IMG/VR virus record: IMGVR_UViG_3300035670_006159
Span: 1-28,234 of that record
Direction: 5' to 3' (one strand)
Length of the DNA: 28,234 nucleotides
From: a virus
The position numbers were made by a program, and so were the translations under genes. Below the pieces are notes generated by a model that saw only the letters and a list, made by a program, of their open reading frames with translations, ran no database searches and was not told the DNA's origin. How positions within the stretch are numbered: position 1 is the first letter of the stretch; each line of letters opens with the position of its first letter. Positions 24,004-28,234 of the stretch are shown one piece after another.

Positions 24004-24831
24004 ATGAAAGTAAGAAAAATGGTAAAAGAAGGGTTTGACGAATCAGGTACACCCGACATGAAATATTATTCTTTTGACTGGGATGACAATATTGCGGTTA
24101 TGCCAACAAAAATCGTTTTATTAGACGAAGAAGGTAACGAAGTTGGTATGTCAACAGAAGACTTTGCGGAATATAGAACAGAGATTGGTAAAGAACCATT
24201 CGAATATGAAGGACATACCATAACAGGTTTTGCTGACGATGCGTTCAGATACTTCAGAACATTAGGTGACAAACAGTTTATTGTTGATGCAATGACTGCT
24301 AAACCAGGTCCTGCATGGAATGACTTCGTAGAAGCAATCAACAACGGGTCAATCTTTTCAATCGTTACCGCAAGAGGTCACCACCCAAACACTTTAAAAG
24401 AAGCGTGTTATAACTATATTGTGTCTAATCACAATGGTATTGACTCAAACGAGTTGGTTAAAAATTTAGAGAAGTATAGAGACCTTGCTGACGAAGAACA
24501 ACTTTCAAAGAAGGATATGATTCGTGAGTATTTAGATATGTGCAGATTTTACCCGGTAAGTTATGGTGAAGGTTCTGCAACAAATCCTGAAGAAGGTAAG
24601 ATTAAGGCTTTAAAAGAATTTATCCAATATGTGAGAGACTTATCTCAACACATTCATAAAAAAGCATACTTAAAGAATAAAGTATCTAATAATTTTGTAA
24701 TACCTAGTATTGGTTTTTCTGATGATGACCCTAGAAACGTAGAGAAAGTAAAATCTCATTTTGACCAGGAACCAGATAACATTTTAAAAACTTATTCTAC
24801 AGCAGGAGGAGTTAAAAAATTACAAAACTAG
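24004..24831 (+). CDS. HAD-superfamily hydrolase-like protein between sheath and tube
   Basis: The 275-residue protein has the HAD phosphohydrolase motifs: motif I YYSFDWDDNI (21-30; nucleophile D25, acid D27), motif II SIVTARGHHPNT (119-130; T122), a Lys-containing helix GKIKALKEF (198-206) and motif IV IGFSDDDPRNVEKV (236-249; D240-D242). About 80 residues between motifs I and II form a cap-like insert. It would hydrolyse a phosphate ester or act as a nucleotide or polynucleotide phosphatase; the substrate is not indicated. T4 has sheath and tube genes adjacent, so an enzyme inserted here is unusual and might ride in the virion or act in tail assembly. The N-terminal VRKMVKEGFDE is a short basic-acidic extension. 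Starts without a Shine-Dalgarno sequence. Confidence 0.8.
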   Translation: MKVRKMVKEGFDESGTPDMKYYSFDWDDNIAVMPTKIVLLDEEGNEVGMSTEDFAEYRTEIGKEPFEYEGHTITGFADDAFRYFRTLGDKQFIVDAMTAKPGPAWNDFVEAINNGSIFSIVTARGHHPNTLKEACYNYIVSNHNGIDSNELVKNLEKYRDLADEEQLSKKDMIREYLDMCRFYPVSYGEGSATNPEEGKIKALKEFIQYVRDLSQHIHKKAYLKNKVSNNFVIPSIGFSDDDPRNVEKVKSHFDQEPDNILKTYSTAGGVKKLQN

Positions 24832-24902
24832 AAAACTAGATACTTATATGCAATGATAAATTTTTAAAATCCAAAAGTAAATACAAAAAATTTATTTGGT
24901 GA

Positions 24903-24910
24903 TATTTATA
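24903..24910 (+). promoter_or_regulatory. TATTTATA motif before the tail tube gene
   Basis: The motif lies 43 nt before the tube ATG, in a 122-bp gap without any open frame. It is followed by an A-rich leader (repeated AAACAAA) typical of strong non-Shine-Dalgarno initiation. Confidence 0.5.
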
Positions 24911-24953
24911 AACAAAGATAAACAAAAAATAAGAAAAACAAAAAACAACTGAA

Positions 24954-25442
24954 ATGGCTGATTTATTAATGAAAATGCCGATACCTTATGAGCCTAAAAG
25001 ACAGAACAGGTTCATTCTTCGTTTCCCTACAACATTGGGAATTAACGAGTGGTTCGTAGAATCAACGGCTAGACCAAATATTACTGTTAACCCTGTGGAG
25101 ATTCCATTCTTAAACACATCAACTTATGTAGCAGGTCGTTTTACTTGGGCTACTATACCTGTAAAATTCCGTGACCCTATCGGACCTTCAGCGTCTCAAG
25201 CTTTAATGGAATGGGTTCGTTTATGTGCGGAGTCTGTAACAGGTCGTATGGGTTATGCTGCGGGTTACAAAAAGAATGTGGACCTTGAAATGTTAGACCC
25301 AACAGGTGTTGTTGTAGAGAAATGGATTTTAGAAGGGACTTGGTTAACAGGTGTTAACTTCGATTCATTGGCGTACAACACTGACGCTTTAGCTAGTATT
25401 TCAGCAACACTTCGTATGGACCGTTGTGTACTTGTTTACTAA
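24954..25442 (+). CDS. Tail tube protein (T4 gp19-like)
   Basis: The 162-residue length nearly equals T4 gp19 (163). The pattern PKRQNRFILRFPTTLGINEWFVESTARP (start RQNRFILRFP at 16-25) is the conserved first beta hairpin that stacks tube rings. It is followed by VNPVEIPFLNTSTYVAG (46-62), WATIPVKFRDPIGPSASQAL, a helix MEWVRLCAESVTGR and the closing VVEKWILEGTWLTGVNFDSL and ISATLRMDRCVL strands. Six subunits form each ring around the DNA channel. The gene has its own upstream motif and is followed by an intrinsic terminator, consistent with strong separate expression. Confidence 0.9.
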   Translation: MADLLMKMPIPYEPKRQNRFILRFPTTLGINEWFVESTARPNITVNPVEIPFLNTSTYVAGRFTWATIPVKFRDPIGPSASQALMEWVRLCAESVTGRMGYAAGYKKNVDLEMLDPTGVVVEKWILEGTWLTGVNFDSLAYNTDALASISATLRMDRCVLVY

Positions 25443-25472
25443 TCACATAAAATTTCAGTTAAATATATTAAT

Positions 25473-25500
25473 AATCCACGTCTTATGGCGTGGATTTTTT
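25473..25500 (+). terminator. Intrinsic terminator after the tube gene
   Basis: AATCCACG pairs with CGTGGATT (8 bp, 8-nt loop), followed by further T residues (six in all at the end). The stem lies 30 nt past the tube stop. Confidence 0.85.
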
Positions 25501-25557
25501 GTTTACTATTTAAAAAAAACCTTTGGTTCGTATATTTTCTTATAAAAGAGAAATTAT

Positions 25558-26316
25558 ATGGAACCGAATATTATTGATGCAGGAACACAAAATTTTAACT
25601 TACCCCACGATGTAGTATCACTACCTTCAAAAGGTTTGTTTTACAAATCAAAAAAGAAATCTATTAAGGTTGGTTATCTAACCGCAAATGACGAGAACAA
25701 TTTAATTGGTTCCGTTAATAATGGTAATGACAGTATTATCATGACATTACTTAGAAATAAAATTTATGAGCACGATTTACGTCCTGAAGAACTAATTGAT
25801 GGTGACATTGAAGCTATCTTAATTTATTTACGAAATACATCATTTGGTCCTGAATATAAAGTGACTTTAAATGACCCACAAACTGGTAAATCATTTGAAC
25901 ACACACTTATTTTAGATGAGTTAAATATTAGAAGAACCGAACATCAACCTGATGAATACGGTTTATTTACAACAACATTACCTAAGACAGGTGCTACTGT
26001 TAAATTAAAAGTTTTAAGTTTCGGTGAAAACATTGAACTTGGTAAAATGGCTGAACAATACCCAACAGGTAGAGTTGCTCCTACGGTAACTTGGAGATTG
26101 ATGAAACAGATTGTTGAAGTTAATGGTGACCAATCAAAAGAAAAAATTGCTGAGTTCGTTAACGTATTACCTATTATGGACTCAAAGTATATCCGACAAT
26201 TTATTCGTGATAACGCCCCTTCATTAGACTTAACCCAAACAGTAAAAGCCCCGTCAGGAGAAATGGTGAAATTTGATATCACCTTTGGGGTTGAGTTTTT
26301 TCGGCCTTTCTTCTAA
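25558..26316 (+). CDS. gp26-like baseplate/tail-assembly protein, upstream frame of a possible frameshift pair
   Basis: The 252-residue protein resembles the T4 gp26 baseplate family (Pfam PF12322): VVSLPSKGLFYKSKKKSIKV (19-38), then VGYLTANDENNLIG with the typical acidic pair, DSIIMTLLRNKI, IDGDIEAILIYLRNTSFGPEY and KVLSFGENIEL. T4 gp26 acts in hub/baseplate assembly; in many tailed phages the gene pair between tube and tape measure encodes tail-assembly chaperones. Position here fits: tube, this gene, an overlapping second frame, tape measure. The frame ends FFRPFF after a T-rich slippery site, and the second frame overlaps in the +1 register. The pair may make a short and a long product. 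A terminator precedes it, so expression level may be set below that of the tube. Confidence 0.75.
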   Translation: MEPNIIDAGTQNFNLPHDVVSLPSKGLFYKSKKKSIKVGYLTANDENNLIGSVNNGNDSIIMTLLRNKIYEHDLRPEELIDGDIEAILIYLRNTSFGPEYKVTLNDPQTGKSFEHTLILDELNIRRTEHQPDEYGLFTTTLPKTGATVKLKVLSFGENIELGKMAEQYPTGRVAPTVTWRLMKQIVEVNGDQSKEKIAEFVNVLPIMDSKYIRQFIRDNAPSLDLTQTVKAPSGEMVKFDITFGVEFFRPFF

Positions 26317-26461
26317 TTACCGACAAGTTTTAATTGAGGAATACTACATCCTCTCAAGGTTTATTAGGTTGTCCTATTCTGACTTCCATATAATGCCAAC
26401 CTACGTGAGAAAATATCTTATTGATAGGATAGTAGAAGATAACACCCCTAAAAACCAATAA
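26273..26461 (+). CDS. gp51-like C-terminal frame, probably expressed by frameshift from the gp26-like gene
   Basis: This frame is open from 26273 but has no suitable ATG at the front; its first codon there is TTG inside the overlapping gene. The conserved-looking part starts at about 26294: SFFGLSSNYRQVLIEEYY, then HIMPTYVRKYLIDRIVEDN near the end. A short helical protein with a MPTYVRKYLIDR-type end is typical for the second frame of tail-assembly chaperones and of gp51-like assembly factors. If read by shifting from the upstream gene at 26296-26304, the shared product would have 248 residues plus about 52 from this frame. An internal ATG (M of MPTYV) would give only about 20 residues, so independent initiation is less attractive. 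It ends 42 nt before the tape measure. Confidence 0.6.
   Translation: MISPLGLSFFGLSSNYRQVLIEEYYILSRFIRLSYSDFHIMPTYVRKYLIDRIVEDNTPKNQ
26296..26304 (+). other. Candidate programmed ribosomal frameshift site (TTT TTT CGG)
   Basis: In the gp26-like frame the codons are TTT TTT CGG, followed by a stop 9 nt later. The downstream open frame is +1. A shift of the P-site tRNA-Phe from TTT to TTC while a CGG codon (probably rare in this AT-rich genome) waits would join the frames; a -2 slip from TTT to TTT is equivalent in frame. Confidence 0.55.
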
Positions 26462-26479
26462 TAAAAATAAGGTTGGGGG

Positions 26480-26487
26480 TATTTATT
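26480..26487 (+). promoter_or_regulatory. TATTTATT motif before the tape-measure gene
   Basis: It lies 16 nt before the ATG at 26504 within the inverted repeat GTATTT-N6-AAATAC (26479-26496), resembling the SOD-fusion leader. Confidence 0.45.
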
Positions 26488-26503
26488 ATAAAATACTTTA
26501 TAT

Positions 26504-28234
26504 ATGGCTGAAGACGATTTTAAACCTGATGATATTTTTAGTAAACTTAATGGTGCGTTTGAAGCGGCGTTAAGTAAAGTTGGTAAGGCGATTAGTGATA
26601 ATCTAGATACCACCGTAATTGCTAAAACTATATTAGATTTAGATGATGCCGCTGTGGGTGTTGCCAAAGCTTTTGGTCAAGGTCGTGAAAACGTCCAAGG
26701 TATTAAAGCAGCAATGGCTGACGCTTATATGAGTGTGGTTGCTTTAGGTGGAGATTTAGATAAAATCCAAAAAATCCAAATAGAAGCTGGTCAGGCGTTA
26801 GGTCGAAATTTAGTATTATCTTCAGATTCTTATGAAAAATTATATGCCACTGCTCAGGTAACAGGTAAATCTGCAAAAGAAGTTATTGGTAGTTTTAAAG
26901 ATGCTGGATTCTCGGCTTACCAAGCGGGTTCACAAATGGAAAAAGTTGTTAACCAAGCAAGAGCTGTGGGTGTTAGTGCTGAGGCGGTTAGTGGCAAAGT
27001 GTTGGAGAATATGTCCGCACTAAATAAATTTAATTTTCAGGGTGGTGTTGAAGGTATGGCTAAGATGGCCGCACAAGCAACCGCTTTGAGAATTGATATG
27101 AGAACGGCTTTAGATTTCGCAGATAAAGTTTTTGACCCTGAAGGTGCTATCGAGATGGCGGCAGCAATGCAACGATTAGGTGTTGCAAATACTGAGTTAT
27201 TGGACCCATTAAGATTAATGGACATGGCTCAGAACGACCCCGCAGAATTACAAAATCAGTTAGCCGAGATGTCAAAAAAATTCGTTCAATTAGGTAAAGA
27301 CGGTAATTTTGAAATTGCTCCTGGTGCGAAACGAGAACTTAGAGAACTTGAAAAACAATTACAATTACCTGCAGGACAATTATCTAAAATGGCGTTAGGT
27401 GCCGCTGAACTTGATAAAAAGATGAGTTCAATTAAGTTTCCTGACACATTTACTGAAGAACAAAAACAGTTATTTGCCAACATGTCTGAAATGGGTAAGG
27501 ATGGTGAATTCAAAATTACTGTTGATGGTACCGCAATGAATTTAAGTGAAGCGATGGCTAAAGCGGGTAGTGAAAACGGAGCTGAGTTCATTAAAAAACT
27601 TGAAGAAACTAGTAAGCCTAAGTCAATGGAGGAGTTGGCTAAGGGTCAGTTAGATATTTTGACAACAATCAATTCAAATATTAAAACACTAACTAAATTA
27701 CCAATGGGAATTGCTCGTGGTAAAACCGCAACCCAAGCCTTAGAATTACCTGCTGAGTTAACCACTTTATTATCTAAAACTTTTGATACACAAGAATTAA
27801 GTATTAAAAATTTAGGTAAAGGGTTTGATGAAGGTGCTCAAGATATATTAGGTTCGTTAACCAAACTTGCTTCTGGTGAAGGTTCTTTAACTGAGGTATT
27901 TACTAAATTAGCTGAAAATGGTGAAAAATTAAATAATTTTGCTCAAGACGCATTCGTATCATCAGCAGAGAAATATAAAGAATCATTAGGGGAGTTAACA
28001 AAAAGTAACAACATGTTCTTCAAGTTGACTGAGGAGATTTTTAAATCTATAGGTAAAAGCGGTACCGATTTCATTCAAGGAAAAGACCAAAATTATAATA
28101 CTCTAAACACACCCCAAGTTGTACCACAAACAGTTAATAGTGCGGTACCAAACGCTCAAAATTTACAGACACCATCAAGTCAGTCGTCAACACCTATAAA
28201 AACAGAAAGTACTGTAACAGCAAATGTCAATTTA
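26504..28234 (+). CDS. Tape-measure-like tail protein (N-terminal part; continues beyond the window)
   Basis: The frame is open from the ATG at 26504 for 577 codons to the window edge. The protein is Ala/Leu/Lys-rich and mostly helical: DDIFSKLNGAFEAALSKVGK (9-28), GQGRENVQGIKAAMADAYM, LYATAQVTGKSAKEVIGSF, and long amphipathic helices such as ELRELEKQLQLPAGQLSKM. The repeated Ala/Gly helices and its position after the tube and gp26/gp51-like pair fit a tape-measure protein, which sets tail length and may exit on DNA ejection. T4 gp29 is the functional counterpart, not recognisably homologous from sequence reading. The last visible 40 residues are Pro/Gln/Ser-rich and could link to a next domain. 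It has a TATTTATT motif in its leader. Confidence 0.75.
   Translation, partial: MAEDDFKPDDIFSKLNGAFEAALSKVGKAISDNLDTTVIAKTILDLDDAAVGVAKAFGQGRENVQGIKAAMADAYMSVVALGGDLDKIQKIQIEAGQALGRNLVLSSDSYEKLYATAQVTGKSAKEVIGSFKDAGFSAYQAGSQMEKVVNQARAVGVSAEAVSGKVLENMSALNKFNFQGGVEGMAKMAAQATALRIDMRTALDFADKVFDPEGAIEMAAAMQRLGVANTELLDPLRLMDMAQNDPAELQNQLAEMSKKFVQLGKDGNFEIAPGAKRELRELEKQLQLPAGQLSKMALGAAELDKKMSSIKFPDTFTEEQKQLFANMSEMGKDGEFKITVDGTAMNLSEAMAKAGSENGAEFIKKLEETSKPKSMEELAKGQLDILTTINSNIKTLTKLPMGIARGKTATQALELPAELTTLLSKTFDTQELSIKNLGKGFDEGAQDILGSLTKLASGEGSLTEVFTKLAENGEKLNNFAQDAFVSSAEKYKESLGELTKSNNMFFKLTEEIFKSIGKSGTDFIQGKDQNYNTLNTPQVVPQTVNSAVPNAQNLQTPSSQSSTPIKTESTVTANVNL

Noticed and set aside
24820-24840. Direct repeat AAAACTAG after the HAD gene as an attachment or insertion site
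   Set aside because: Two adjacent 8-nt copies in AT-rich DNA, one of them in the coding end; no integrase or element border is nearby.
1-28234. Prophage or bacterial chromosome
   Set aside because: No integrase, attachment site, rRNA, tRNA or housekeeping gene is seen; the content is phage replication, virion and accessory genes throughout.

Overview
The window is a piece of a tailed-phage genome, most likely a T4-related myovirus (contractile tail). It carries a family-B DNA polymerase of gp43 type, a gp13-like neck protein, a contractile-tail sheath (gp18-like), a tail tube (gp19-like), a gp26/gp51-like pair and the start of a tape-measure-like protein. No integrase, attachment site, rRNA, tRNA or CRISPR array was seen. 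The DNA is AT-rich. Almost all start codons lack a Shine-Dalgarno sequence and follow A/T-rich leaders, and the polymerase promoter resembles the Bacteroidota TTTG-N20-TAnnTTTG pattern. I infer a Bacteroidota host; this is an inference and not a direct observation.

Layout. Positions 1-6369 are a glycosylation region: a leftward, edge-truncated GT9 heptosyltransferase-like gene, then a small Thr/Pro-repeat protein and a tight rightward operon of four glycosyltransferase-type genes, two of them two-domain fusions. Positions 6410-9492 hold a Thr-linker virion-like protein, a cupin, a leftward SET-domain gene, and two overlapping genes matching the two halves of HldE (heptose-1-phosphate adenylyltransferase and heptose-7-phosphate kinase). 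The DNA polymerase (9602-12397) has a leader with a promoter and a hairpin. A leftward block (12394-17256) encodes an SNF2-type helicase, a Mn-type superoxide dismutase fused to a nuclease-like domain, the gp13-like neck protein and a small beta-rich protein. From 17305 to the right edge is the rightward tail module: two probable neck/tail-completion proteins with a zinc-ribbon/nuclease-like protein between them, a small leftward ribbon-helix-helix gene, an unusually large sheath with an internal poly-Thr segment, a HAD-type hydrolase, the tube, the gp26/gp51-like pair (possibly joined by ribosomal frameshift) and the tape measure.

How it may work together. The kinase and adenylyltransferase would supply an ADP-heptose-like sugar, the GT9 enzyme and the other transferases would use it, and three proteins of this window (two virion-like ones and the sheath) contain mucin-like Thr or Thr/Pro segments that are plausible O-glycan acceptors. 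A recurrent sense-strand motif, TATTTATA or TATTTATT (once TATTTATC), precedes ten genes on both strands, mainly structural ones, and is a candidate late promoter. It is the reverse complement of the T4 late box TATAAATA.
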